Shown here: one piece after another, positions 56,893 to 64,000 of the stretch
Layout of the letters: each line of letters begins with the position of its first letter
Numbering within the stretch: position 1 is the stretch's first letter
Origin: Actinoplanes missouriensis 431
GTDB lineage: Bacteria; Actinomycetota; Actinomycetes; Mycobacteriales; Micromonosporaceae
NCBI RefSeq assembly: GCF_000284295.1
Contig: NC_017093.1
Coordinates: forward strand, 6,634,001 to 6,698,000
Length of the DNA stretch: 64,000 nucleotides
Direction of reading: 5' to 3'
The notes under the pieces: model-generated
Told to the model about the DNA's origin: nothing
Seen by the model: only the letters and a program-made list of their open reading frames with translations
The model's database searches: none
Made by a program: the position numbers and the translations under genes

Positions 56893-57615
56893 ATGCCGAA
56901 AATCAACGTCTATCTCCCCGACGAACTCGCCGACGCCGTCCGCGAGACCGGCCTGCCCGTCTCGCCGATCTGCCAGCGCGCTCTGGAGCAGGCGGTCCGC
57001 CGGATCACCACGATCCGTCAGGCCGTGCTCACCGACCTCGACCCGGATCGGCTCTCCGAGCGCCTGCCCAGCTTCACCGGCCGCCTCGTGATCGTCCTCA
57101 CGCTCGCCGCGCGCCGCGCTCAGGAGGCCGGCGCCACGTCCGTGACCAGCGGCGACCTGCTGCACGGCATGCTCGCCGAGAACCACAACCTGGGCCTGCA
57201 CGTGCTCACCGCGATGGACGTCGCCCCGGACTCACTGACCGCCCCCGCGACCCCGGAGCCGGCCACCAGCGGCGGCGGCCTGCGGTTCAGCGGCCCCGCC
57301 GCCGTCGCGCTGGAGCTGGCCGTCGGTGAGGCGATCGGTTTCGGGCACAACTACGTCGGCTGCGAGCACCTGCTCGTCGGGCTGGCGGCCGAGCCGGACG
57401 GCGCCGCCGGTGAGCTGCTGCGCTCCCGCGCCGTCGACGGCAAGGCGGCCCGGCGCGCGGTCGCGGCGGCCGTCGCCGGGTACGCGCACCTGCGCTCCAC
57501 CACGACGGCCGAGCCGTCCGCCGCACCGGCCACCTCCGCGTTGCTCACCGCGGTCCGCGCCGAGCTGGCCCCGCTCGTCGAGCGCATCGAGCGCCTGGAG
57601 GAGCGCCTGAACTGA
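56893..57615 (+). CDS. Ribbon-helix-helix plus Clp-N repeat protein
   Basis: The protein has 240 residues. Residues 1-37 (PKINVYLPDELADAVRE) look like a ribbon-helix-helix DNA-binding domain. Two Clp-N-like repeats follow: about 56-107 (with SGDLLHGMLAE) and about 135-195 (GFGHNYVGCEHLLVGLAAE, very close to ClpC N-domains). A short coiled coil ends it (ERIERLEERLN). There is no ATPase domain. It may be a regulator that senses ClpC clients or is fed to ClpCP. It is divergent from aroB. Confidence 0.8.
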   Translation: MPKINVYLPDELADAVRETGLPVSPICQRALEQAVRRITTIRQAVLTDLDPDRLSERLPSFTGRLVIVLTLAARRAQEAGATSVTSGDLLHGMLAENHNLGLHVLTAMDVAPDSLTAPATPEPATSGGGLRFSGPAAVALELAVGEAIGFGHNYVGCEHLLVGLAAEPDGAAGELLRSRAVDGKAARRAVAAAVAGYAHLRSTTTAEPSAAPATSALLTAVRAELAPLVERIERLEERLN

Positions 57616-57738
57616 CCCCGGCAACCGAGAAACACCAGGTCCTCCCCCGTTCGCTGACCAGATCGCCCGGCGTCGTGCCGAACCTCCGCTTGCCACGCTC
57701 CGCTAGCCTCGCGGGCCGAATACGGGGGGATCTTGAAA

Positions 57739-58545
57739 GTGGGAATGTCACGACGTGCCGCGATGCGCGCGGCTCTGTTCGCCGCGGGAGGCGTGGCCTG
57801 CGGCGCAGCGGGTGTGAGCGAGGCGACGCGACTGTTCGGCTGGGACCGGCCGCCGCTCGGCGGGGGGTACGCCGCCGCGGCGGACTCGCCGGAGCGGCTG
57901 CGCCACGCCGACGTCCGGGTCCGGTACTACGTGGAGACCGACGAGCCGGTGGTGGCCTTCACCTTCGACGACGGGCCCGGCCCGAACTGGACGCCGATGG
58001 TGCTCGACGCCCTGGACGCCGCGGCGGCGCCGGCCACGTTCTTCATGGTGGGCCAGCAGCTGGAGAAGCACGCCGCCCTGGTCCGGGACCGGATGTCCCG
58101 GCACGAGATCGGCAACCACTCCTGGTCGCACGACGACCTCGCCACCCTGGACCGTCCACGGGTGGAGGACGAGCTGGGCCGTACCCATGAGATGGTCCGG
58201 AAGGTCTTCGGCCGGGAACCCACGGTGATGCGGCCGCCCTACGGGCACCTCGGCGGGTCGACCCTGCTGGCCGCCAACCAGTTCGGGTACGACGTGGTGC
58301 TCTGGTCGCACCTGATGCGGGAGCGGCAGTTCGAGGACGACCCGGACGGGCAGGTCCGCGACATCGTGAACAGCGTCCGGCCCGGATCGATCATCCTGGC
58401 CCACGACGTCGGCAAGGAGCGCCGCCTGGTCGCGCTGCGCGGACTCGGCGCGATGATCGCCGGGCTGCGGGCGCGCGGGCTCCGGCTCGGCACGGTCTCC
58501 GAACTGGCCGCCCTCGGCCGCACCCCGGCCCAGGCCGGGATCTGA
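57739..58545 (+). CDS. Polysaccharide deacetylase (NodB domain), exported
   Basis: About 268 residues. The N-terminus (SRRAAMRAALFAAGGVACGA) has paired Arg and a hydrophobic stretch, suggesting Tat-type export. NodB motifs: VAFTFDDGPGP, HSWSHDD and MRPPYGHLGG. It removes acetyl groups from peptidoglycan or similar sugars. Start uncertain: TTG 57733, GTG 57739 (best spacing from GGGGGG) or ATG 57745. Confidence 0.9.
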   Translation: MGMSRRAAMRAALFAAGGVACGAAGVSEATRLFGWDRPPLGGGYAAAADSPERLRHADVRVRYYVETDEPVVAFTFDDGPGPNWTPMVLDALDAAAAPATFFMVGQQLEKHAALVRDRMSRHEIGNHSWSHDDLATLDRPRVEDELGRTHEMVRKVFGREPTVMRPPYGHLGGSTLLAANQFGYDVVLWSHLMRERQFEDDPDGQVRDIVNSVRPGSIILAHDVGKERRLVALRGLGAMIAGLRARGLRLGTVSELAALGRTPAQAGI

Positions 58546-58589
58546 TCAGCTGAGCCGTGCTCTGATCAGCCGAACCCGGAACTGATCAG
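58542..58589. repeat. Three CTGATCAG palindromes spaced exactly 20 bp
   Basis: CTGATCAG occurs at 58542, 58562 and 58582. Each contains TGATCA, which is a stop on both strands. The first supplies the deacetylase stop and the third the aroK stop; the three together cover every frame on both strands. Confidence 0.85.
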
Positions 58590-58592
58590 AGC
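58559..58592. terminator. Bidirectional hairpin between deacetylase and aroK
   Basis: Perfect 11-bp inverted repeat GCTCTGATCAG/CTGATCAGAGC with a 12-nt loop between convergent genes, overlapping the aroK stop codon. Confidence 0.75.
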
Positions 58593-59083
58593 AGGGCGGC
58601 GATCTCGGCGGCGAGGTCGGCCGGCTCACGGCCGTCGGTGGCGATCACGTGGGTCGCCACCTCCAGGTAGAGCGGCCGGCGCTGCTCCATGAGGTGACGC
58701 AGGGTCGCCCGCGGGTTGATCGCGAGCAGCGGGCGGCCCGCGCCGAGCCCGACCCGCTTGATGGCGTCGCCCAGCTCGACGGTCAGGAAGACCACGGTCT
58801 GCTCGGTGAGACGCTGACGCGTACCGTCGTCGAGGATGGCGCCGCCACCCAGCGCGAGCACGCCCGGAAAGGTCTCCACGCACTCGGCCACGACCGCGCG
58901 CTCCTGCTCGCGGAAGGCCGCCTCGCCGTCGTCGACGAAGATCTCCGGGATGGGCTTCCCGGCCCGCTCCTCGATGATCGTGTCGGTGTCCGCGAACGGC
59001 ACGCCCAGCCGCTCGGCGAGCGCGGCGCCGACCGTGGTCTTGCCGGCACCCATCACGCCGACCAGGACCACCGCCGGAGCCAT
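58586..59083 (-). CDS. aroK: Shikimate kinase
   Basis: A 165-residue P-loop kinase: VGVMGAGKTTVG, D in FADTDTIIEE, and GGGAILDDGTR. Fifth step of the shikimate pathway. The ATG shares a base with the aroC stop (TGATG). Confidence 0.96.
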   Translation of the reverse strand: MAPAVVLVGVMGAGKTTVGAALAERLGVPFADTDTIIEERAGKPIPEIFVDDGEAAFREQERAVVAECVETFPGVLALGGGAILDDGTRQRLTEQTVVFLTVELGDAIKRVGLGAGRPLLAINPRATLRHLMEQRRPLYLEVATHVIATDGREPADLAAEIAALL

Positions 59084-60261
59084 CAGCGGATCACCAGGTT
59101 CTCGAGGTACGACGCGAGGTTGCGCCGGATCTCGGCCACCGAGTCGCCGCCGAACTTCTCGGTCGCGGCCTCGGCCAGGACCAGCGCGACCATCGCCTCG
59201 GCGACCACCGCGCCGGCCGGCACCGCACAGACGTCGGACCGCTGGTTGATCGCGGTGGCCGGCTCGCCGGTGGTGATGTCGATGGTCTGCAGCGCCCGGT
59301 TCAGCGAGGAGATCGGCTTGAGCGCGGCGCGGACCCGCAGCGGCTCCCCGTTCGTGATGCCGCCCTCCAGGCCGCCGGCCCGGTCGGTCACCCGCCGCAC
59401 GCCGCCCTCGGTCGGGATGATCTCGTCGTGCGCCACCGAGCCGCGCGAGCGCGCCTGGGTGAAGCCGTCGCCGATCTCCACGCCCTTGACCGACTGGATC
59501 GACATGAGCGCGGTGGCGAGGCGGGCGTCCAGCTTGCGGTCCCACTGCACGTGCGAGCCGAGACCCGGCGGGACGTTGTAGGCCAGCACCTCGACGATGC
59601 CGCCGAGCGTGTCGGCGTCCTTCTTCGCGGCGTCGACCTCGGCCACCATCCGCGCGCTCGCCTCCGGGTCGAGGCAGCGCAGCGGGTCCTCGTCGATCCG
59701 GTCGAAGTCGTCCGGCGTCGGGACCAGGCCGGGTTTCGCGGCGACCGAGCCCAGCTCGATCACGTGCGACACGATGTCGATGCCGAGCGTCTGCTTGATC
59801 AGTTTCTTGGCGACCACGCCGACGGCGACGCGGGCCGCGGTCTCCCGGGCGCTGGCGCGCTCCAGGATCGGGCGGGCGTCGGTGTGCCCGTACTTCTGCA
59901 TGCCGGCCAGGTCGGCGTGACCGGGACGCGGTCGGGTCAGCGGCTCGTTGCGCGCCTGGGAGGCCAGCAGCTCCGGGTTGACCGGGTCGGCGGCCATCAC
60001 CGTCTCCCACTTGGGCCACTCGCTGTTGCCCACCCGCAGCGCCACCGGGCTGCCCAGCGTGATCCCGTGCCGGACCCCGCCGATGATCTCCAGCTCGTCC
60101 TGCTCGAACTTCATCCGGGCGCCGCGCCCATAACCCAGGCGGCGGCGCACGAGGTCGCGCATGATGTCCGCGCTCGTCACCTCCACCCCGGCGGGAACAC
60201 CCTCCAGCAGCGCGACGAGCGCCGGTCCGTGCGATTCACCTGCGGTAAGCCAGCGCAACAC
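59083..60261 (-). CDS. aroC: Chorismate synthase
   Basis: A 392-residue protein starting LRWLTAGESHGPALVALLEG. RPGHADLAGMQKYG and RASARETAARVAVG bind FMN and substrate. Last step to chorismate. GTG 60261; a CAGACT hexamer lies 7 nt upstream, a weaker version of the leaderless pattern seen in this window. Confidence 0.97.
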   Translation of the reverse strand: MLRWLTAGESHGPALVALLEGVPAGVEVTSADIMRDLVRRRLGYGRGARMKFEQDELEIIGGVRHGITLGSPVALRVGNSEWPKWETVMAADPVNPELLASQARNEPLTRPRPGHADLAGMQKYGHTDARPILERASARETAARVAVGVVAKKLIKQTLGIDIVSHVIELGSVAAKPGLVPTPDDFDRIDEDPLRCLDPEASARMVAEVDAAKKDADTLGGIVEVLAYNVPPGLGSHVQWDRKLDARLATALMSIQSVKGVEIGDGFTQARSRGSVAHDEIIPTEGGVRRVTDRAGGLEGGITNGEPLRVRAALKPISSLNRALQTIDITTGEPATAINQRSDVCAVPAGAVVAEAMVALVLAEAATEKFGGDSVAEIRRNLASYLENLVIR

Positions 60262-60381
60262 GGAACTGAGTCTGGCACAGCGTCCCGGCATCCCATCAAG
60301 CGGCCGCACCCGTCCCGCTCTCCGGGAGGTTTCGATCACAACGGCCGGGCGCGCGCCGGCCGGCGAAGTATGTTCGCCGCC

Positions 60382-61581
60382 GTGACAGCCGAGACCACCC
60401 GGGCCCCGAACCGCGTCCTGCTCGTCGTGATCCTCGGACTGATCACCGCGATCGGGCCGCTGTCGCTGGACATGTACCTGCCCGCGCTGCCGGACATCGC
60501 CCGGGACCTGGACGTCTCGGCGTCGCAGGTCCAGCTGTCGCTGACCTCGTGCCTGATCGGCATGGCGCTGGGCCAGCTGGTGTTCGGCCCGTTGAGCGAC
60601 AGGTGGGGGCGGCGTCGTCCGGTGGTGATCGGGTTGGCCGCGTACGCGATGCTCTCGTTCCTGATCGCCCTCGCGCCCACCGCGCCGGTCCTGACCGGCC
60701 TGCGTCTCCTGCAGGGTCTCGCGGGAGGCGTCGGCGTGGTGGTCGCCCGTGCGGTGGTCCGCGACGTGGCCGCCGGCCGGGACGCCGCGAAGCTCTTCTC
60801 CAGCCTCACCCTGATCTTCGGCATCGCGCCGATCGCCGCACCGAGCCTGGGCAGCGCGGTGCTGAGCTTCTCGTCGTGGCACGGGGTGTTCGTGGCGCTC
60901 GGCGTCGTCGCGGTGCTGCTCACCGTGCTGGCCGCGGCCGCGCTGCCGGAGACTCTGCCGCCGTCCCGGCGCGCGACCGGCGGCCTCGGCGAGGTGGCGC
61001 GGACCGCGCGCTCGCTCTTCACCGACCGGATCTTCCTGGGGTACGCCCTGGCACAGTCCTTCACGTTCGCGGCGCTGTTCGCCTACATCAGCGGATCGAG
61101 TTTCGTCCTGCAGGACGGGTACGGCCTCTCGCCCACCGTTTACAGCCTGCTCTTCGGCGCGAACGCGGTCGGTCTGATCCTCGCCAGCCAGGCCAACAAC
61201 TGGCTGCTCAACCGCCGCTCGCTGACCCAGCTGATGGTCGCCGGGCTGGGCCTGCAGGTGGTGGCCGGCGTGCTGGCGCTGCTCGGCGCCGGCAGTGGCC
61301 TGCTGCCGGTTCTCGCGGCCGGCCTGTTCCTGCTGGTCACGGCGATCGGGGTGATCCAGCCGAATTCGACCGCGCTGGCGCTGGACCGGTACCCGGCGCA
61401 CGCCGGCGCGGCGGCGGCGCTGCTCGGCGGGGTGCAGTCGGTGGTGGCGTCGGTGGCCGCGCCCCTGGCCGGGTTGGGGGATCCCGGCCGGGGCGTGCCG
61501 ATGAGCGTGGTGATCTTCGGGTTCGCGGTGGCGGCGCTGCTGTCGGCGGCGGTGCTCACCCGGACGCCGAAATCACTCTGA
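60382..61581 (+). CDS. MFS drug exporter, Bcr/CflA type
   Basis: About 399 residues with twelve transmembrane helices. SLDMYLPALPDIARDL, FGPLSDRWGRRRPV and LRLLQGLAGGVGVVVARAVVRD are the usual Bcr/CflA motifs. A proton-driven exporter. TATGTT lies 7 nt before GTG 60382; an ATG at 60370 within the hexamer is an alternative. It interrupts the aroE-aroC block on the opposite strand. Confidence 0.92.
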   Translation: MTAETTRAPNRVLLVVILGLITAIGPLSLDMYLPALPDIARDLDVSASQVQLSLTSCLIGMALGQLVFGPLSDRWGRRRPVVIGLAAYAMLSFLIALAPTAPVLTGLRLLQGLAGGVGVVVARAVVRDVAAGRDAAKLFSSLTLIFGIAPIAAPSLGSAVLSFSSWHGVFVALGVVAVLLTVLAAAALPETLPPSRRATGGLGEVARTARSLFTDRIFLGYALAQSFTFAALFAYISGSSFVLQDGYGLSPTVYSLLFGANAVGLILASQANNWLLNRRSLTQLMVAGLGLQVVAGVLALLGAGSGLLPVLAAGLFLLVTAIGVIQPNSTALALDRYPAHAGAAAALLGGVQSVVASVAAPLAGLGDPGRGVPMSVVIFGFAVAALLSAAVLTRTPKSL

Positions 61582-61597
61582 CGCCGGAATCACCCTG

Positions 61598-61631
61598 CCG
61601 CGGGTTTCCACGATCGGCGGCTCACCCGCGG
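61598..61631. terminator. Possible hairpin between MFS gene and aroE
   Basis: Inverted repeat CCGCGGGT/ACCCGCGG with an 18-nt loop overlapping the aroE stop. No T-run. Weak terminator candidate. Confidence 0.45.
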
Positions 61632-62512
61632 GTCGCGGCCGCCTTCTCCAGTGCCGCCCGCATCGCGTCCTCCGGGGCCGGAGTGACCCCGGTGAACTGC
61701 TCGAACTGGCTCAGCGCCTGCGCCAGCAGCAGGTCCAGCCCGGAGTGCACGCTCACTCCCGCCGCGGCCGCCGACGCCGCCAGCGGCGTGGGCCACGGGT
61801 CGTAGAGCGCGTCGAAGTACACCCCACCGGCGCGCCAGGCCACCCGCCCGGCGAGTTCGTCGGCAGCGCCTTTCGGCACCGTGGCGATCACCGCGTCGGC
61901 GTCGAACGCGCCGGGCGCGTCCGCCCAGGAGACCGCCTCGATCCGCAGGCCGAGCGCGACCGCGACCGGGTTCAGCTCCTCGCGGGCCTCCGGACGACGG
62001 GTCACCACGGTGATCTCCTCGGCGCCCAGCTCGGAGGCGGCGGCGAGGGCCGCCCGCGCGGTGCCGCCACCACCCAGAACGGTGATCCGCGGCGGCGCCT
62101 CCTTACGCGCGTGCCGGCCCCGGCTCACGCCCAGACCGGCCTCGCGCAGCACCCGGACCATGCCGGCGACGTCGGTGTTGTCGCCGTGCCACGAGCCGTC
62201 CGGCTGACGGACCAGCGTGTTCGCCACGCCCGCCGCGATCGCGACCGGGGTGGCGACGTCGGCGATCCGCAGCGCGGCCTCCTTGAGCGGCATGGTCAGC
62301 GACAGACCGGCCCATTCCGGGCCGAGACCGGCCACCAGGTCGGGCAGCTCCGACTCGGCGCACTCGATCGCCTCGTAGGTCCACCCGGTCAGCCCGGCCG
62401 CGGCGAACCCGGCATTGTGGATCACCGGGGAGAGCGAGTGGGCGATCGGCTTGCCGCACACGGCAGCCTTGCGCGTCTCTTCTTGGCTCTGCACCCGGGT
62501 CACTTTACGCAA
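61622..62512 (-). CDS. aroE: Shikimate dehydrogenase
   Basis: About 296 residues. AVCGKPIAHSLSPVIHNAGF binds shikimate; GGGGTARAALAAA binds NADPH; SLTMPLKEAALRI holds the catalytic Lys. TTG 62512 has GAGAGG 6 nt upstream; GTG 62503 and GTG 62494 are other choices. It lies 10 nt after mltG. Confidence 0.94.
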   Translation of the reverse strand: MRKVTRVQSQEETRKAAVCGKPIAHSLSPVIHNAGFAAAGLTGWTYEAIECAESELPDLVAGLGPEWAGLSLTMPLKEAALRIADVATPVAIAAGVANTLVRQPDGSWHGDNTDVAGMVRVLREAGLGVSRGRHARKEAPPRITVLGGGGTARAALAAASELGAEEITVVTRRPEAREELNPVAVALGLRIEAVSWADAPGAFDADAVIATVPKGAADELAGRVAWRAGGVYFDALYDPWPTPLAASAAAAGVSVHSGLDLLLAQALSQFEQFTGVTPAPEDAMRAALEKAAATRG

Positions 62513-62522
62513 GCGGCGCCTC

Positions 62523-63701
62523 TCACTTACCGCAGAGGTTGATCCCTGCCGCGCACGCCTTCTGCACGTTCTTGTCGTGTTCGGCGCTGGTCACCGCGAA
62601 CGCCGATTTACCGCTCTTGTCGACCGCCACGAAGAACAGCCACGGTCCGTCGGCCGGCTTCATCGCGCCGGTCAGAGCAGCCTTGCCCGGGCTGTTGATC
62701 GGACCGAGCGGGAGGCCCTTGACGGTCTCCGTGTTGTACGGGTTCTTCGGGTCCTCCATCTCCTTCGCCAGGAGCTCGCCGGAGTGCTTGGGGTCCTTGC
62801 CCTGCAGTTCCAGCCAGTAGTTCGTGGTGACGTCGAACTGCAGCGTCATGTCTTCCTTGTAGGCCCGGTTGTAGGCGACCCGGGAGACCTTGGGCAGGTC
62901 GTCGGCGATGCCCGCCTCGGCCTGCGACAGCGACGCCACGATGAGCGCCTCGTACGGCGAGACCTTGAGGCTCTTCTGCACGTCGTCGGCGAACCCGAGC
63001 TCACCGGTGACGGTCAGGAAGTGGTCGACCATGGTGCTCAGCACCTGACCGGCGTCGGCTTTCGGGTCGAACTCGTAGGTGTCCGGGAAGAGGAAGCCCT
63101 CCGCGCCCTTGGCGACCTGCTTGCCGTCGTTGCGCTTGAACCACCAGTCCGGCACGCCCAGCGCCTCGGGGTCCTTCGCGGCCGCCTCGAAGTCCTTCAC
63201 CGGCAGCCCGGTCGCCTTGGCGAGCAGCTCGAACGTCTGTTTCGCGGTCTTGCCCTCGGGGATGGTGACACCCTTGCTGACCCGGGCGGCCGGGTCCAGC
63301 AGCAGCGCGACCGCGTCCTTGGCCGACATCTGCTTGCGCAGGTTGTACGTCCCGGACTGGATGTTCTTGCTGCGCGGCTCGGCCTCGGCCGCGTTGGTGA
63401 ACGCCTTGGTGCTCTTCACCACGTCCGCCTTGACCAGCTCGTTGCCGATCTCGGTGAGCGACGCGTTCTTCTGGACCTGCACCTCGACCGGCGCCGACCC
63501 GGCGCCGCTGTAGTCGGCGGCCACGAAGAGGCCGCGCACCTTGGTGTAGCCGAAGTACACCCCGCCGCCGAGACCGGCCAGGAGCACGAACGTCACCAGC
63601 AGAGCGACCGCCGACCGGCCGCCGCCCTTGCGGGCACGATGCCGCCGCGGCTTGCTCCGATCGGCGTCCTCTTCGAACGCCACATCAAGTTCGTCGATCA
63701 C
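62523..63701 (-). CDS. mltG: Endolytic murein transglycosylase MltG
   Basis: The protein has 392 residues. A basic cytoplasmic N-terminus, one transmembrane helix at about 30-52, a LysM-like region and the YceG domain. The active-site stretch reads ASLSQAEAG where many bacteria have ASIVEKE, keeping the second Glu as in other actinobacteria. It cuts nascent glycan strands. GTG 63701 has GGAGG 8 nt upstream. The expected neighbour ruvX is not directly upstream. Confidence 0.93.
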   Translation of the reverse strand: MIDELDVAFEEDADRSKPRRHRARKGGGRSAVALLVTFVLLAGLGGGVYFGYTKVRGLFVAADYSGAGSAPVEVQVQKNASLTEIGNELVKADVVKSTKAFTNAAEAEPRSKNIQSGTYNLRKQMSAKDAVALLLDPAARVSKGVTIPEGKTAKQTFELLAKATGLPVKDFEAAAKDPEALGVPDWWFKRNDGKQVAKGAEGFLFPDTYEFDPKADAGQVLSTMVDHFLTVTGELGFADDVQKSLKVSPYEALIVASLSQAEAGIADDLPKVSRVAYNRAYKEDMTLQFDVTTNYWLELQGKDPKHSGELLAKEMEDPKNPYNTETVKGLPLGPINSPGKAALTGAMKPADGPWLFFVAVDKSGKSAFAVTSAEHDKNVQKACAAGINLCGK

Positions 63702-63927
63702 GTCGTTCGCCTCCGCTGCCCGTCCCAGCCGGCTCGGCCGGGCCCCGCGAACCGGTCACCGGCCACGGCCAGTGACCGCCGTCGAGACCAGGCACTGAGG
63801 CGCACCATACCCACATCGATGGCCCATCGCCCACCCCGGCGACTGTCCGCCGATCCGGTGATTGCTGTGCGCGATGATTTCGGAACCGAACACGACTGCC
63901 TAACGCGGCCGGCGCGCTCACGAAACG
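63702..63927. other. Region upstream of mltG
   Basis: About 225 bp. A TATGGT hexamer on the minus strand near 63805-63810 is a possible mltG -10. I see no credible gene. Confidence 0.4.
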
Positions 63928-63963
63928 CCGCGACCACCGGGCGGCACGCTCCGGTGGTCGCGG
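63928..63963 (-). terminator. Strong hairpin at the right end
   Basis: Perfect 13-bp inverted repeat CCGCGACCACCGG/CCGGTGGTCGCGG with a 10-nt loop. On the minus strand it is followed by CGTTTCG. It probably ends a gene lying mostly beyond the window. Confidence 0.75.
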
Positions 63964-63976
63964 TGAGTGCTCATGA

Positions 63977-64000
63977 TCAGCAGATCGGGATGCCGTTCTT
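63977..64000 (-). CDS. Possible C-terminal end of a gene running off the window
   Basis: The minus frame KNGIPIC followed by TGA ends 13 nt before the strong hairpin, where a gene end would be expected. Seven codons are too few to identify it, and another frame could be the real one. Confidence 0.25.
   Translation of the reverse strand, partial: KNGIPIC

Noticed and set aside
63698..63937. A 79-codon minus frame ending in GTGA over the mltG start
   Set aside because: It has no ribosome binding site, spans the terminator region and reads as Arg-rich shadow sequence. mltG has its own GGAGG site.

Overview
The window is high-GC DNA from an actinomycete, most likely a member of the Micromonosporaceae (Actinoplanes-like). 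The reasons are actinobacteria-specific genes (mihF, bldD, an ATPase-less priA), the conserved pyr and rib-fmt-def-priA-metK-gmk-mihF-pyrF neighbourhoods, many GTG starts, and many genes whose start codon lies 6-7 nt after a TANNNT -10 hexamer (leaderless mRNAs). I saw no rRNA, tRNA, CRISPR array, insertion sequence or prophage. Genus assignment is inference.

Region 1 (1-9317, minus strand): a tightly coupled operon DUF4132 - 36-residue micro-ORF - MoxR-type AAA+ ATPase - DUF5682 - VWA - SWIM zinc finger, every junction a 4-nt ATGA/GTGA overlap. It matches the poorly understood E. coli yehI-yehL-yehM-yehP-yehQ set and is the best candidate here for an under-described system.

Region 2 (9.6-14.6 kb): short, mostly leaderless single genes: a GNAT acetyltransferase, an SDR oxidoreductase, two small proteins, a SAM hydroxide adenosyltransferase family protein, a VOC protein and a secreted M28 peptidase.

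Region 3 (14.6-22.5 kb, minus): the translation block infC-rpmI-rplT-(23S-type rRNA methyltransferase)-pheS-pheT, and hisE-hisG with a PH-domain membrane protein. infC appears to start at ATC, has a long leader with an attenuator-like hairpin, and pheS has a possible leaderless leader peptide.

Region 4 (22.5-34.8 kb): a polar amino-acid type ABC transporter (plus strand), the FMN-riboswitch-controlled ribD-ribE-ribBA-ribH operon (minus), a self-regulated tetR-acyltransferase pair (plus), a REC-GGDEF regulator and rpe (minus), a membrane acyltransferase (plus) and rsmB (minus).

Region 5 (34.8-53.3 kb, all minus): transcription runs pyrR-pyrB-pyrC-carA-carB-pyrD-bioA-pyrF, then mihF-gmk-rpoZ-coaBC-metK, then priA-def-fmt-rsmB. 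Pyrimidine synthesis is complete from carbamoyl phosphate to UMP except pyrE, which is not in the window. A PyrR-type RNA loop abuts the pyrR ribosome binding site, and an SOS-type dyad lies upstream of priA.

Region 6 (53.3-64 kb): bldD (plus) diverges from pyrR, with three BldD-like boxes between them. Then come the shikimate genes in two minus-strand blocks: aroB-aroQ-efp-nusB and mltG-aroE-aroC-aroK. They are separated by a plus-strand ribbon-helix-helix/Clp-N protein and a polysaccharide deacetylase, and an MFS exporter (plus) sits between aroC and aroE.
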